Shown: piece by piece, positions 1-12,924 of the stretch | How positions within the stretch are numbered: position 1 is the stretch's first letter | Layout: every line of letters starts with the position of its first letter | Assembly: GCA_003508835.1 (NCBI GenBank) | Contig: PUFA01000647.1 | Coordinates: 1 to 64,000, forward strand | Source: Eonycteris spelaea | Lineage: Eukaryota > Chordata > Mammalia > Chiroptera > Pteropodidae | DNA: 64,000 bases | Direction: 5' to 3' | Program-made: the position numbers and the translations under genes | Notes under the pieces: generated by a model | What the model saw: only the letters and a program-made list of their open reading frames with translations | What the model was told of the DNA's origin: nothing | Database searches by the model: none

Positions 1-1614
1 CAAAGAATAGCAGAGACCTGAGGAAGCTCTGAATCCTTGGAGTTTCTAGATTCCTAAAAGGACTTCTACTTTCCAAGGGCAGCCTCTAAATTAGCATTCA
101 AAGAGACAGCAGGAAAAAAAGGAGCATTCATTTGGTTGAGTACCAAATGTATGCTAGACATTGTGCTGGGTGTTTTACTTCTTCCTTCCTTTAATTCTAA
201 TGACAACACTCAGAGATCAGAATTTACAGGTGAGAAAAACAAGGTTAAAAGAAATTAAGTTCCCCCAAACAGCTGATCAACCTGGGATGAGAACCTCTGA
301 AATTTTGTTAGTTTTCAAAGTCCTCGAGCCATCTACTACAATTACACCTGCATCTGGAGCATTTTGAGTGTGATTCAAGTTAATCATTGTTTACATTCAT
401 TACTGTACACATGGAGTGTTCAGGTATAATGCCAGAAGCTGAAGGCACTGAGATGAATATATGGCAAGGCTCAATCTGTCAAGGAATCTGATACAGTACT
501 GGCTGAGCCTGATGCACATCTTTGTGACAGTAGTACTATGTGAGTAAACTGTTGTGGGATTGCAAAGGACAGTCTGATCAGTCATTTTCTAGGAAAGTTC
601 TAAGGACTACCACAGGATGGAGAAATCTAACACCCTAGGGTCACGTGGACCCAGAGTCTATTCTCCCACACTAGGCCATATGGTTAGATGGAGAACCTCA
701 CATAGGCTAGTTCACAGTAAGAGGCAATACTGCAGACCAGAAAGAGCCTGACATTTGAGCACATGGGGACTGGGGTCAAATTCCAGCTCTGACATTATAA
801 TGTGAGCTGTATAGTGCAACTTATTTAATCCTACTGAGTCTTGGGGCTTGCCTTTGTATTAGGATAAAAACTCCAGCTTTATGAGATTGTTGTGGAGCAG
901 AAATCTCAAGGCCCTTTATATTTTGGTCCTACTCTCCACAAATGTGAAAACATACTTCAACATCATCTCAGGTCGTCCAGAGGGCTGTCTAAGGATATAA
1001 TCAGTGGGAAACCAGGCTAATATGTTTTGCAGCCTCAGGTGAAAAGAGACCAGGCCCAAAAGGCTGACAGGCAGACACCATAAAATAAACTGGAAAAAGA
1101 TCAGTACCAGGTTCTGGCTAGGACTCTCAGGTATAACATGTCAATTATTCGTTGGAAAACAAACAAATGGGAATTACAGTTGTCAGTGATAATATTTGGG
1201 TGCTCGTGAGGGACAGACCATTAATATTAACAAGCTGGGGCTGGGAAGGCAGATAGGATGGGTTTAATAGCCAATCTAGTCAGGGAGAAGGCCAGACCTG
1301 GAATGAGGCATACTCTCCAAAGATCCCAGGCTGTACTCTATGAGTTAATAAGACAGATGGTTACCATGCTGTGGTACAGCTGGAAAAGAGGCTAATGGTA
1401 CTGTAGATCATCTGTCCACAGGCCAGCAGTAGCCGGATGTCATCAAGTGGGGAGGTCCCTGCCCCTCTTAGACTCATTCTTCTGAAACTGTAGGTATGAT
1501 GTGGTGTTTGATTCTCAGCTGCTTAATAGTGACACTGTTTCATTTTCTTGGCCAGGCTGCCACATGGGAAAGGTTCTTGATTAACTGGCTGAAGGGAGAT
1601 GACTTTTGGGGAGG
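1..1614. other. Intergenic sequence, no gene seen
   Basis: No open frame has protein-like composition or splice context. Two MIR-like SINE pieces are visible: one on the - strand at about 130-300, recognised by its degenerate tail with a size-ordered run of small words such as atttacaggtgagaaaaac, and one on the + strand at about 745-905. The remainder is unclassified. Confidence 0.6.
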
Positions 1615-1622
1615 CCAAAGGG

Positions 1623-1847
1623 CAGTGGTCCCCAACCATTTCGGCATCAGGAACTGGTGCTCCTATGAGAATCTAATGCCTGATGATCTGAGGTAGAGCT
1701 GAGGCAGTGATGCTAACACTGGGGAGAGGCTGCAAATACAGGTGAAGCTTTGTTCCCTTACCTGCCACTCACCTCCTGCTGTGTGGCCCGGTTCCTTACA
1801 GGCCATAGACCAGTACCAGTTTGCAGCCCAAGAATTGGGGAGCCCTG
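1623..1847 (-). mobile_element. MER1-type (Charlie3-derived) non-autonomous hAT element
   Basis: The element opens with CAGTGGTCCCCAAC and closes with TTGGGGAGCCCTG, imperfect inverted repeats of the hAT/Charlie3 group. Inside is the conserved block agaatctaatgcctgatgat. It is flanked by a near-perfect 8-bp target duplication: ccaaaggg (1615-1622) and ccataggg (1848-1855). Length (225 bp) suits an internally deleted copy. A second copy at 49,406-49,603 is in the opposite orientation, and a long relative lies at 29,555-32,041. Confidence 0.85.
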
Positions 1848-1855
1848 CCATAGGG

Positions 1856-3154
1856 AGTTTTTTTTGGTAGGACAAGAAGACGTGGACATATAAGGCACAG
1901 TGAGAAGACAGATACTTTCTGGGATATGCAGTGTGAACCCTGGGTGAAGGGCATATCTTAGATTCTTGGATTTGGATGGATGGTGGTGGCAGAAGTGTAT
2001 GAATATCTAAATTTTTGCCAAGCAAACAACAATGTGGTTTTATAAGCGACTTTGGCTATAATCACTGTTGTATTTGGAGGTTCCCAAGACCATCCTTACC
2101 TTCAATGAGTCACTAGAACAACCCAAAGAACTCAGCAAAGCTATTATACTCATGGTTATGGATTATTACAGTTAAAGGATACAGATTAAAGTCAGCAATG
2201 GAAAAAAGGCTCATAGGACAGGGTCCAGAAGAGACCAGGTACGAGCTTCTAGTTGTTTTCTACCAATTGAGTCATATGAACAGTGCTTAATTCTCTCTCT
2301 CAGCAACTTTGTGTGGCAACATATATGGCATGCTATCAACTAGGGAAGCTCACAGGAGCCTTGGTGTACAGAGTTTTTACAGGGTCGGAGGAGGCATCAT
2401 ATAGGCATGGGATACTCCTGTGACTGATCCTAGCTACTCAGTCTCCAAACCCCCAGAGATCTTAATGATACCATGACCCAAGGCCATCACCATAAATCAC
2501 ACTGTTGGCATAAACTATTTGGTGTGGCCAAGGCCTCAAATAATCAAAGATACTCTTAACAGACAGGACATTCCAAGAGCTTAGAAGTTGTCTCCCAGGA
2601 GCCTTTCTTGGGAGTGTGCAGGGGTTTGTACAACCCAAACCTGTTGAGTTAACCCTGTACTGCACAATGGCAGAAATACAGGAGTACTAGTCCTTCTCTT
2701 TCATGGAGATTGAAATTAGTTTGGCATGTGACTAAAGCATATGTATGCCTCTTTTCTACATACCTGAAATCTCATTTGTTTGCTGTGTTTGGTGAGGCCT
2801 AGAGAGAGTGTTGTGAAGAATAAAATTCACCTGATCAGGAGGAGAAAATATGGGTCAGCATTGAGTTATGTCTCAGTTGACTGTAGAACCACAGAGAAGT
2901 CCTTCAGTCTACTTGGTTCTAGCTTTATCACCTGTCACATGAGACAGGTAATGTTTAATCTACCTCCTGTGAGCAACACCAATCCTTATTGGGAGGGTCA
3001 TATTAAATAATGAATGTGAAATCAACTTGAAAACTTGCCATGAAACACAAATGAGATATCTATGATTAAAACAGTGATTTGCTATTCAATAAACTTTCAG
3101 TGAAAGAAATGCCACACAATTCTTGATCGAGAATATTGGTTGGGACCAGTGGTA
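1856..3154. mobile_element. Old LTR-like segment (about 2,080-2,620) in otherwise unclassified sequence
   Basis: From about 2,080 to 2,620 the sequence has a layout I associate with an antisense ERV LTR: a block around ggattattacag followed by aaaggatacagattaaa, then a G+C-richer part. A related block recurs near 58,850. Exact ends and family cannot be set by eye. No gene is seen in the flanks. Confidence 0.4.
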
Positions 3155-3158
3155 ATTT

Positions 3159-3182
3159 AAACAAACAAACAAACAAACAAAT
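3159..3182. repeat. (AAAC)n simple repeat
   Basis: Five to six tandem copies of the tetranucleotide aaac directly precede an antisense L1 fragment, so this may be the decayed L1 poly(A) end. Confidence 0.85.
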
Positions 3183-3475
3183 GTTATTAGACTATTTTTT
3201 AGAACAGTTTTCTGTTCACAGCAAATTGAGTGGAAGGTTGTGATTTCCCATATACTCCCTGCTACAACATATGCACAGCTTCCTCAGTATCAACATCCCC
3301 CACCAGAGAGGTACATTCGTTACAAGCGATAAGCCTATATTAAACACATTGTCACCCAAAGTCCATTTTACATCAAGGTTTATTCTTGGTGTTGTACATT
3401 CTATGAATTTGGACAAATGTATAATAGCATGTATTCACCATTACGGTATCATATAAGGTAGTTTTGGCAGGGGTA
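3183..3475 (-). mobile_element. L1 (L1M-type) 3' fragment, antisense
   Basis: Typical old-L1 wording on the antisense side: a stretch containing gttttctgttcacagcaaat, then catcccccaccagagaggta, then acccaaagtccattttacat and ggacaaatgtataatagcat. Diverged and truncated at both ends. Open frames here on both strands are incidental. Confidence 0.7.
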
Positions 3476-4014
3476 ATTTTTACCTTGTCTTCTTAGGTGC
3501 AGTGTTAGCTCTATTTCTGAAGGACTGGAAATCTCAAACATGATTTAAAATGCTGTTAAAAATCCCAAAAATTTGGAGAAGGCCTGCTGATGCTACCCAT
3601 CATCTTCATTGGCTAGATGCCCTCTATCTAGGAGGCACCTGCACTGGTTCAAATGGTTTCTTTTTTTTTTTGAAATTGCCAGAGCAGATTGGTTAGCATC
3701 ATTCTTTCAATCAGAGAGGTCTGGAAGGGGCTGCTGCATATGACCTTGCAGGTTGTGAACCATACAACTCCAGGGGGTGCTTTTCACTTAGACAATTGTG
3801 TAGTCCCCTCCTTGGAGTTGGCGATGCTGAAGCCCTGATTCTGGAAAGGCTCTAAAAGAATCTATGTAGGAGTTTTTAGCCCTATGTTTAACTAGCTGTG
3901 CTAAAATCAGATTCTTGTAGTTAAGGTCATTTTTAGATCCACCTATGTCCAGAGAGTGTGAAAAGCAGTTTATTATAAGTCATTTCCTTTAAATCTCATA
4001 GGCATTTTTTTTAG

Positions 4015-5595
4015 AGAACTAGAACAAAAATTCATCAGATTTGTTGGAAGTACAAAAGACCCCGAATTGCCAAAACCATCCTGAGAAAATAGAACAAGGC
4101 TGGAGGCCTCAATCTGCCTGATTTCAAATTATGCTACAAAGCGACAGTCATCAAAACAGCATAGTATTGGCAGAAAAACAGATACATGGACCAGTGGAAC
4201 AGAATCAAGAGTCCAGAACTAAACCCATATTTATATGGGCAAATAATTTTTGACAAAAGAGTCAAAAACATACAGTGCAGAAAGGAAAGTTTCTTTAATA
4301 AATGGTGCTGGGCATACTGAAAAGCCAACTGCAAAAGCATGAAACTAGACTGTTGTCTAGCACCAACACCAAAATTAACTCAAAATGAATTAAGGACGTG
4401 AATATAATACCTGAAAAAATAAAATGCATAGAAGAAAACATAGGAACAAAACTCAAGGACCTTGGACTTAAAGAGGATTTTATGAATTTGACCTCAAAGG
4501 CAAGGGAAATAAAAGCTAAAATAAATGAATGAAACTATATCAAACTAAAAAGCTTCTGTGCAGCAAAAGAAATTGTCAACAAGATAAAGAGACAACTATC
4601 CAAATGGGAAAATATATTTGCAAGCAACACCTCCGATAAGGACCTAATATTCAAAATATACAAAGAACTCACATGATCAATAACAATAAAAAAAACAAAT
4701 GATCCAATCAAAAAATTGGCAGAGCCTCTGAACAGACACTTCTCCCTAGAGGACAAAATATTTGAAAAGATGCTCAACATCACTAGCTAGTAGGGAAATG
4801 CAAATCAAATCACAATGAGATACCTGTTAGAATAGCTATGATCAACAGGAGAAGTAATAACATGTTGGAGAGGTTGTAGAGGAAAAGGAACCCTTGTACA
4901 CTGCTGACGGGACTGCAAATCGTATAGCCACTGTGGAAGACAGTATGGAGGTTCCTCGAAAAAATAAGAATTGATCTACCATATGATTCAGCAATCCTTC
5001 TACTGGGTATTTACCCCAAAGACTTTAAAACTCATATCCAAAAAGATATTTGCACACCGATGTTATAGCAGCATTATTCACAGTGACCAGGACATGGAAG
5101 CAACCAAAGTGTCCTGTGATAGATGATTGGCTAAAGAAGCTGTGGTACATATATACAATGGAATATTAGTAAGCCATAAGAAGAGATGAAATACTGGATG
5201 GACCTCAAGATAATCATGCTAAGCAAAATAAACCAGACAAAAAAAGTTGAAAATCACATGATATCACCTATATGTGGGATATAAACCTAAAAGAAACAAA
5301 TGAACAGGACAAACAAACAGAGACTCATGGACATGGTCTATATACTAGTGGTTACCAGAGAGTAGGGGGTAAGTGAGGAGGGGGGAGGTAGATGGGGTAA
5401 AAGGGTTAAATATATGGGTGTAGGGGGAGGGTGAAGTGGGTAAAGGTGGTGAAATTATGGTAGCTGAAGGAAACTGGACATGGGTTTAAACACACAATAG
5501 AATATACAGATGTCAAATTATAATGTTCATCTGAAAATTATATAATTGTGTTAGCCAATATTACCCCAATAAACTTAATTAAAAAATACTAAGAA
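4015..5595 (+). mobile_element. L1 LINE, 3' end of ORF2 plus 3' UTR, sense
   Basis: From about 4,015 the sequence reads as the C-terminal third of L1 ORF2 (the trackable words include tggaagtacaaaagacccc, gaacccttgtacactgctg and tactgggtatttaccccaaa), with many stops and frameshifts. The 3' UTR continues through a G-rich stretch near 5,360-5,450 and ends with an A-rich tail at about 5,560-5,600. It is 5'-truncated, as usual for L1, and cannot be active. Confidence 0.9.
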
Positions 5596-6104
5596 AATAA
5601 TACCAGTCATTATTATGTAAAACCATGAAAAACAAATATAGGTAAATGTATATTTTTGTTGATCGAATATGTATTAAAGGATATTTTTCTCTTAAATGGT
5701 TCTGAGGATAACTCCTATTGCACATTTAGGAGACCAAATGGGAATATGTATCATGTTTCTGAATATCTCTGGACAATGGATTGTACACCTTTCTGTATCA
5801 ACATTTTATCCCTGTGATGGTCAGGAAGTTCTTCCACATATCTAACTGCAATCCTTCTTGCTTTATGTTAGCCCAATTGTTTTTGTCTAGTTCCCTTAGC
5901 TTCCTTCTTGCTGTTTAAAGTATTATCAATATCGTCTCACACGTTTTTGTGCTGGGACTAACTATAATGCTCTTATTTCCTAGCTCTGTCTAAAGAATAT
6001 GTTAACTTATTGCCTGAATTGGTATTGTCTTCTTTATATTCTTTGCTCATTACGTTTCTATTACACATTTAAACTCTTTTTTTCAAAACATTTCCCTTTT
6101 GTGA

Positions 6105-6232
6105 TGGAAAGTTTCTGGAATTAGATAGTGGCAATGGTTGCACAACAAGTGAACATACTAAAAACTCCTGAATTGTACACTTTAAAATAGTGAATTTTAT
6201 GTTATGTGAATTATTTCTCAATGAAATAAAAA
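6105..6232 (+). mobile_element. L1 3'-end fragment, sense
   Basis: Contains gtgatggaaagtttctggaa, then tgaattgtacactttaaaat and tgaattatttctcaatgaaa, which is the 3' terminus of several older L1 subfamilies, here cut to about 130 bp. Confidence 0.7.
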
Positions 6233-6435
6233 ATGAAAAGCTTTGGTTTAGAAACCATGCTCTCATCTCTTTCTGATATCTTTTAAGTGGCCTAACCTAA
6301 ATTTGTCTCCTGGATCAATGTTTATGACTGTGTTTTTGTGTAAAACATTGCCTAAGCCAGAATCCAGAGAAGCCATTCTAGATCCTTGAGCTGTGAAAAT
6401 ATTTATCCCCCACTTTATAGATGGGAACCTGAGGC

Positions 6436-6456
6436 AAAAAAAAAAAAAAAAAAAAA
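6436..6456. repeat. A(21) mononucleotide run
   Basis: Twenty-one uninterrupted A follow a MIR-like tail (tttatagatgggaacctgaggc at about 6,413-6,435), so the run expanded inside an old SINE. Confidence 0.9.
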
Positions 6457-7320
6457 GAGGTGCCTGATTGACGTAGAATCACCTAGCTGCCAGATACCCA
6501 CACAGAATTGATCAGACAGCACAAGCTGGCTGTTGCAGGCAAACTAGATTTGGCAATTGCTGTCTTTAGAGTATCCCAACCTCCTTCTTCAGAGGGACCT
6601 TCAGCCAGTCCATGCTCTCTTCTATTTTACCTTCTTCTGACCAAATTTTTCTTCCGACATTGTCTACTTTTGTCAAGTATTTCAGAGAAGGTGCTGTAAC
6701 TCTCTGGGAGATTTAAAAAAAATCTTTATCTGTATTTAGGAACTGGAAGGTGTTGTTCCTTGTAGAGGAAAGCAGGCACTAATAAGCTGTTGGGGCAGCT
6801 CAGGGAGGTACTGATTGGGTCCTCCCCAGAGCTCTTCAGGGCTGCCACATCGCTGGCATCTATTCTGTCGCTACCTAAACCAACCATACATTTGAATAAT
6901 GACTCTGTTCTTTCCTTCAGCTATTAATGATGCCGACTGTGAGGTTCCACTGCTCAATATGTGTTAACACTCACATAGTATGAGGCCATATGGTTAGAGA
7001 GACCCAGTCTCCGACCTTGCACAGGTTATTCTGAGCCTCAGTATCCTTGTCTGCATTCTGGTCACAGAGATTCCTATGTTATAGGAGTGAATGGAAGCAA
7101 GTGTGGATTTTCCAGCCCAGCATAGTGCCCAGATTACAGGGACCTGTAAATGCCCTTTCCTCCCTGCTTTCTAAGTCAAAAATCTCTGGTAAGGCCCATG
7201 TTTTTATTGAATTTTAAAAAAAAAGAAATAAAGGAAGGAAGGATGGTAGGAAAGAAAGAGAGCTTTGAGATGACTGTAATTGGTAATAGGTCAATGTGTC
7301 ACAAGAAGTCTTGAATGTGC
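6457..7320. other. Intergenic sequence, no gene seen
   Basis: Unclassified. It includes an A-rich, purine-rich patch at about 7,210-7,260 and possible MIR remnants. No supportable coding sequence. Confidence 0.55.
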
Positions 7321-7321
7321 T

Positions 7322-7741
7322 GCCTGTAGTGGGTTGAACATCTGTGAATGTGAACCTTTTGTGGACATAGGGTCTTTGCAAAGGTTATTATTTAAGATGA
7401 GATCATCCTGGATTTAGAGTGGACCCTAAATCCAATAGTTGATATCCTTATAAGAGAAAGGAGGGGGAGATTGAGACTCAGAGACATGGAGCAGAAACCT
7501 TAAGAACATGGAGGCAGAGATTGGAGTTACATTGCTTCGAGCCAAGGAACATCTGGGATCACCTGAAGCTGGAGAGGCAAGGAAAGATTCTCCCTAAAGC
7601 CTTCAGAGGGAGCATGGGCCCTGAGGACACTTCAAATTTCAGACTTCTGGCCTCCAGAACTGTTAAAGAATAAATATCTTGTTGTTTTTAAGATAAAACA
7701 ACAATTTGTTAATTTTTTAGGGAGCCACAGGAAACTAATAC
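7322..7741 (+). mobile_element. MLT1C-like solo LTR (ERVL-MaLR)
   Basis: A near full-length MaLR LTR. It opens with tagtgggttgaa, carries agggtctttgcaaaggt, ccctaaatccaatagttgat and gcctccagaactgttaaaga, has a polyadenylation signal AATAAA at about 7,670, and ends with ggaaactaatacac. Ancient and shared across placental mammals. Confidence 0.8.
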
Positions 7742-9543
7742 ACTGCTGAAGGAAGGACAATTACTCATGCATTGACATATCCATAGAAACCAGCATGCAT
7801 AATTGCTGGTGTGTTCCCATCTGGGTGTGTGTGGAATATCAGGAAAGGCAGGAAGCCTCCAAGCAGACATCCTGGTCTCTCTCTCTAGCTAAGGCAGAGC
7901 TGGGCACCTGATTTCCAGATTGCACGTATAGAGTTACCAGCTGTGATGTGTTATATGGGGGGGGTGTGCCTCTGTGTGCCTCTTCACATGGAGTCTGAAA
8001 AAAACACATGGTTCTATAAATGTTCTCTCAGAAAGTTCTGGCTGAAGTACAATGACAGGTGTGGTTAATCATCTCCTCAGGAACACAAATTGGCCAGTTA
8101 CCATGCTAAGCAATAGATGACAACTTTCTTTTTTGACTAAAAGATTTTCAAAATTGCTTTTGAATGAAATAGAATCAACATGAATTTCCTGTTTTATGCA
8201 TTGCATCTACCAACTGAAACAGAGAAGAAAGCCATTACCAGTTTTTCATAGATTTATGATTTTTCCCCAGGACTTACAGAAACAAATGGAAAGGAAAAGT
8301 TGCAGGACTAAGTGTAACATACTTTGAGGGGTCGACAAATAAGAACAAACCCTGTTGGCTCACAAATAGCTTTGTAACTCTGCTTGCAGGGCTGTGCATG
8401 TGTATGCAACACCAGAGTGAACTTGAGGTGGCCACCTCTTCACAAATTCTGTTCCATAGACAGTTTCTTACTCCACCCCTCATCAGTAGAAATAAATTGT
8501 TTGAAATATATAGCATCTAGAGTGCTAAAATGCACAGTGGTCCCATGTAGCAATGATTTGTGCCTGTAAGACAGCCATGGTCGAAATCAAAAAGGAGAGG
8601 TCTGGGCTGCTGTCAGTGTCACAGTGGCTTCATTTTTCTACACACCAAATGCAATTGCCACAGAGGCAGGGATGTCTGTGCCATCCTGTTAGCTGGAAGC
8701 CATGTTAGTAACCTCAGCTCCGAGGTTTCCTTTGAAGGAAGAGGGGGCAGAACATGTCTAAATTTTGACAGTGACTTCAACCTCCTCTCTTCAGCAGAGC
8801 TAAAGAGCCTACTTTCCAGAATTATCCCATCTGACATTAGTACAGAATTTAGTCCATCCTCTCAGGACCTCACCACTCAGGCCTCTTTCCAAATTCTGGG
8901 AACAAAGACCAGAACACCCAGCTTGTTTTCTCACATAGGACTCTGAGTAGCACTCAGCTAAAATGTGCTCCATTTGATGCTTTTTAATGGAGCAAACTCA
9001 TGCTTGGTAATAAGCATGAAGTATAACTGTTATGTATTTTGCCATCTTGAACCAATCCTTGTATGAGTTTTTCAAAATTACGTTGAAGAGGAATGTTTGG
9101 ACAAGATCGGGAGGTAGAACTCAGGTTTCTCTATGAATTTCTACTTGGGTGGAATCAAGGAAACCTGAATGCCTTTGGAGGTTTAACCTTGTCCATGAAA
9201 TGCATGACAGTTGTGTGCGTGTGTGTGTACTCTCATACTGGAGGATACAGTGAGTGCTTAAGTACATATATCTTGTAGTTGCTGATGCGAGATGGCTTAA
9301 GGACTTGAAATTTTTCATCCATACAAGTAATGTATTTGTTTAAATTAGACAAAATATGGAGAAGAATGATAAAAATGATTGGAAGAATGAGATGGGGTTA
9401 AAAGAATCTAGATGTGTAGTTCAGCGAACTGCTGCTAAGGAGAATTGGGAATGTGACTCTACCTCAGGGTGTAACTCTCCAAAGAGTAATTTGCAGGGTA
9501 GTAAGAGGGTACTACAGAGGAGGAAATGGGCAGAAAGGAGTTG
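7742..9543. other. Intergenic sequence with weak open frames, no supported gene
   Basis: A 128-codon open frame on + (8,560-8,946) and overlapping - strand frames fill part of this stretch. None shows splice-site context, a known motif or repeated protein-like composition, and the + frame is Ser/Thr-rich without recognisable domains. Treated as chance frames. Confidence 0.5.
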
Positions 9544-9936
9544 ATCTTGGTCAGCTCAGGCTGCTATAACAAAATACTATAGACTGGGTGGATTAAGTGA
9601 CAGAAATTAATTTTCTCACAATTTTGGAGGCTGGGAAGTCCAAGATCAAGGTGTAAGCAGGTTTGGTTTCTGGTGAGAGTTCCTTTCCTGATTTGTAGAC
9701 TGCCACCTTCTTGCCATGTGCTCACCTGGCCTCTTCTTCATGAGTGCAGAGAGGGAGATAGAGCAAGCTCTCTGGTATCTCTTTTTATAAGGGCACTAAT
9801 CCATCAGATCAGGGCCCTGCCCTTAGAACCTATATAACTTTAATTGTCTCCTGGTAGGACCTATCTCCAAATAGTCACATTGGGGGTTAGGGCTTCAACC
9901 TATGAATTTGAGGGGACAAAGTTCAGTCTATAGCAG
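9544..9936 (-). mobile_element. MLT1B-like solo LTR (ERVL-MaLR), antisense
   Basis: Reads from ggtcagctcaggctgctata through tttggaggctgggaagtcca, ataagggcactaatccat and cacattgggggttagggctt to acaaagttcagtctatagca. These are the antisense landmarks of a MLT1A/B LTR, nearly full length. Confidence 0.85.
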
Positions 9937-9945
9937 AACTGAAAC

Positions 9946-10243
9946 TACAGTTGAACAACATAAGTTTGAACTGCATGGGTGCACTTACACATGAACTTTT
10001 TCGATAAATATACAATTGACCCTCTGTATCCCCAGGTTTCACATCTATGGATTAAATTAACCATAGATCAAAAACAGTATTTTCGATCCATGGTTGAGAA
10101 TCCAAGGGTGCCGAAGGCCAACTCTATTCACTGTTCTACACCACTTTATATAAGGGACTTGAGCATCCATGGATTTTGGTATTTGTGTGTATATGTGTGG
10201 GGGTCCTGGAACCAATCTCCCATGGATACTGAGGGATGAATGT
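9946..10243. mobile_element. Tigger/MER2-type DNA transposon remnants
   Basis: Two adjoining pieces. The first, 9,946-10,010, contains gttgaacaacataagtttga. The second, about 10,010-10,243, begins near ttgaccctctgtatccccag and ends at cccatggatactgagggatg, the two MER2-style ends facing each other. The short frames over this stretch are repeat-derived. Confidence 0.75.
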
Positions 10244-10564
10244 AGATGTTTTTGGAGAGTCAAATGTTATATAAAGATTTTCAACTTCACAGAGGACCGA
10301 TGGCCCAAATCCGCATTGTTCAGTGGAGAAAACTTCCAGGGAAACTGTGGGGACAGTGACTTATTCCTGGGGAAATAGAAACTCATTGGGCTGATCCAGT
10401 CTCACAACATGCAACAGAGAGGGCCTACTCCTGGCCCTTTGGAGATGTGAATAGGGCAATGGCAGACTAAAAGCTTTCATTTCCATGGGAAATGACATCA
10501 TCTGATGAAAGCTTTAATCTGGCAACCTCTCTCTCCCTCTCAATGTAATACTGGTATATCCTTT

Positions 10565-11065
10565 AAAAAATTTTTTACAGCTTTATATTGAAATATAATA
10601 ATTAGTTGTTCATATTTACACTGTACAATTCAATGAGTCTTTTTAAAATTAGAGTTGGTACAAAATAATGTATTAGTTTCAGTTGCATAGTATAGTGATT
10701 AGAGATTTATATAACTCACAAAGTGATCACCCACTAAATCTAGTACCCTCTTCCACCTTACATATTTATTACATTATTGACTATTTTCCTTATGCTACAT
10801 TTTATATCTCCATGTCTATTTTGTAACTATCCATTTGTACTTCTTAATCCCTTTGTCATTTTTCACCGCCCCCCCCCCCGCCAACCCTCTCCTATCTAGT
10901 AGCCCTCAAAATAGTCTCTGTATATATGGGTTTGTTTCCATTTTTTTGTTGCATTTATTTTGTTCTTTGGATTCCACATGTACATGGTCATGCAATATTT
11001 GTCTTTCTCTATCTGAGTTCATTCAGTGCAATACCCTCTAGGTTCATCAAGGCAATAGCTTTTCC
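10565..11065 (-). mobile_element. L1 3' portion, antisense
   Basis: Antisense old-L1 wording: ctttatattgaaatataata, then agttgcatagtatagtgatt, tacaaaataatgtattagtt and gtctttctctatctgagttc. A C(10) run interrupts it at 10,869-10,878. Confidence 0.8.
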
Positions 11066-11880
11066 TATCCTTTACTTTTAGTTTCTGTGTGTCTTTTAAT
11101 CTGAAGTGAGTGTCTTGTAGGCAGTGTATGTAGAAGTCTTATTTTCCTGGCCATTCAGCCTCTCTATCTTATGGTTGGAGCACTTAATTCTTTTCCATAT
11201 GAGGTACTTGTGGATAGGAATGTAGTTATCCCCATTCTTTATTCCTGTTTTTGATACATGTTGGGACATTCTGAGCTTCCTGGGGTTGTATGTCTATTTT
11301 CTTCACCAGGTGATGGAAGTTTTTCATCATCATTTCTTCAAATAGCTCTTGAACATCTTGTTTTCCTTCGACATGGATATTTTTACATTTAATTGTGTCC
11401 CATAGTCTCCTTAAATTATTATTATAGTCTTGGTTTTTTTTTCTTGCCATTCTGATTGAGTGTCCTTGCCTTCCTCATCCTCTATGTTGTTTGTTTGATC
11501 CTCTTCTTTATACACTCTGTTTATACCATCTAATATACTCTTCATCACAGATGTGTTCATGTCTCACTGGTTCCCTTTTATAATTTTTAATTTCTATTTT
11601 TGTGTTTTTTTATCTCTTTGATAAAGTTCTCACTGAATTCATCTACATTTCCCTAAGCTCATTGAGCAGCCGCCGCTGCTGCTGTTGCAGCCTCTGTCTC
11701 ACTCGGCCACTCAAGACTGGTGCCTTGCATCTTTGCCCCTTTCTACATTCTACAGTTGCAGGTTGATTAATTATTTCTCTTCCTGGTAGTAGTGCTTCTG
11801 TTTGTCTAGACCCCAGGCTACTTTGCTTGCTGTTTGTTCCTGTTTCTGTCACAACTTTGATTTGGTCTCAAGAGGGATGA
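11066..11880 (-). mobile_element. L1/HAL1-like internal segments, antisense
   Basis: About 11,090-11,230 matches the antisense of the L1 ORF2 region upstream of the reverse transcriptase (gaagtgagtgtcttgtaggc). About 11,270-11,460 resembles an antisense L1/HAL1 segment (tgtgtcccatagtctcctta, attcttcaaatag-type words). A G+C-rich CCG/CTG patch lies at 11,668-11,695. The order suggests rearranged or composite copies. Family assignment is uncertain. Confidence 0.5.
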
Positions 11881-12924
11881 GGAAAGACTCTATGATCTAT
11901 GTCACTTTTCTCCCCTCCTCTGTACTACTAATATATTTTTATTAGATGGACACAACTATGTGAGGAAGAAAGAAATTAAGAAGAAATTGGAGCTAGTAGG
12001 ACTATAGGGTTGCAGCTATAATCTTCTGTGGGAAAAATAAGGAATGAGGGGCAGTGGTTTCTCTTGATTATGCAAGCAATTACTGGCAATTTCTTCTGGT
12101 CAACAAAACTTCTGTTATCATGACTCCAGGTGACTGTGTAATAAGCAATATAGGAACAGAAACAGAATTGTTAGTTTTTATGCCTGAAGAAAATTTTGTC
12201 ATTTGATTTAAAGGTCAAAGGCTATTTACCATGTTATTGAGAATTATAGAACCTTTACGAAATATTCATCAGAGTTTTGAATTGAATGTGTGATGAAGAG
12301 GAGAGCTAGGCTCATTTAAAGCCCTACCAGACCTGTCTTAATGAGATAAAATTAGATATAAAATTATAGCAACAAAGACCTTTGTGGGAGCCATCATACC
12401 CAGGGCTATGAGCTCACAGAACAGCCACTGATTTTCATCTCCCTGGTGGCTAAATGTGAATCATGCAGTGGCCAAAGGGAATACAAAGAAATGTTCTTCT
12501 CTTACTATGATTGTGTAGATCTCATGGGCTTTTCAAAATGGCATGTAGGTCAGCATTTCTTGAAGTCTGCACTAGCACATCTTCCTTCTGGCATTTTAAG
12601 AAAAATATTCTCCAGGCTTGGTAGAAGCTATTGACCTTCTTGCTCAGAAAAGTCAGAGGTCAATGAATATTCTCATCCCTATTTCCTTTTCATCTTGATT
12701 TGCTAACCTGATCCTTGCCAAATTAGGCCAGTTAGAACCTCGACCTTCCATTTTTAGACAAGTACCAACTTCTACATTAAAGGCTATAAAATATTTATGA
12801 ATTCACCATTGGGACACAAAATTGGTATATATCTCCAGGTGATCCTTTTCTCTCAGCATGTGTATTTATATATTTATATCTAAAGATTAAATCATTTATA
12901 ATTTTATATATGTGCTTTTTAAAA
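11881..12924. other. Intergenic sequence, no gene seen
   Basis: No repeat recognised with confidence. A 62-codon + frame at 12,446-12,634 has no family resemblance that I can see. Confidence 0.5.

Noticed and set aside
1496..2025. 66-codon + and 120-codon - frames
   Set aside because: Both cross the MER1-type element at 1,623-1,847; their LMPDDL-like ends recur wherever that element occurs.
8560..8946. 128-codon + frame
   Set aside because: No domain, splice context or family resemblance; within range of chance.
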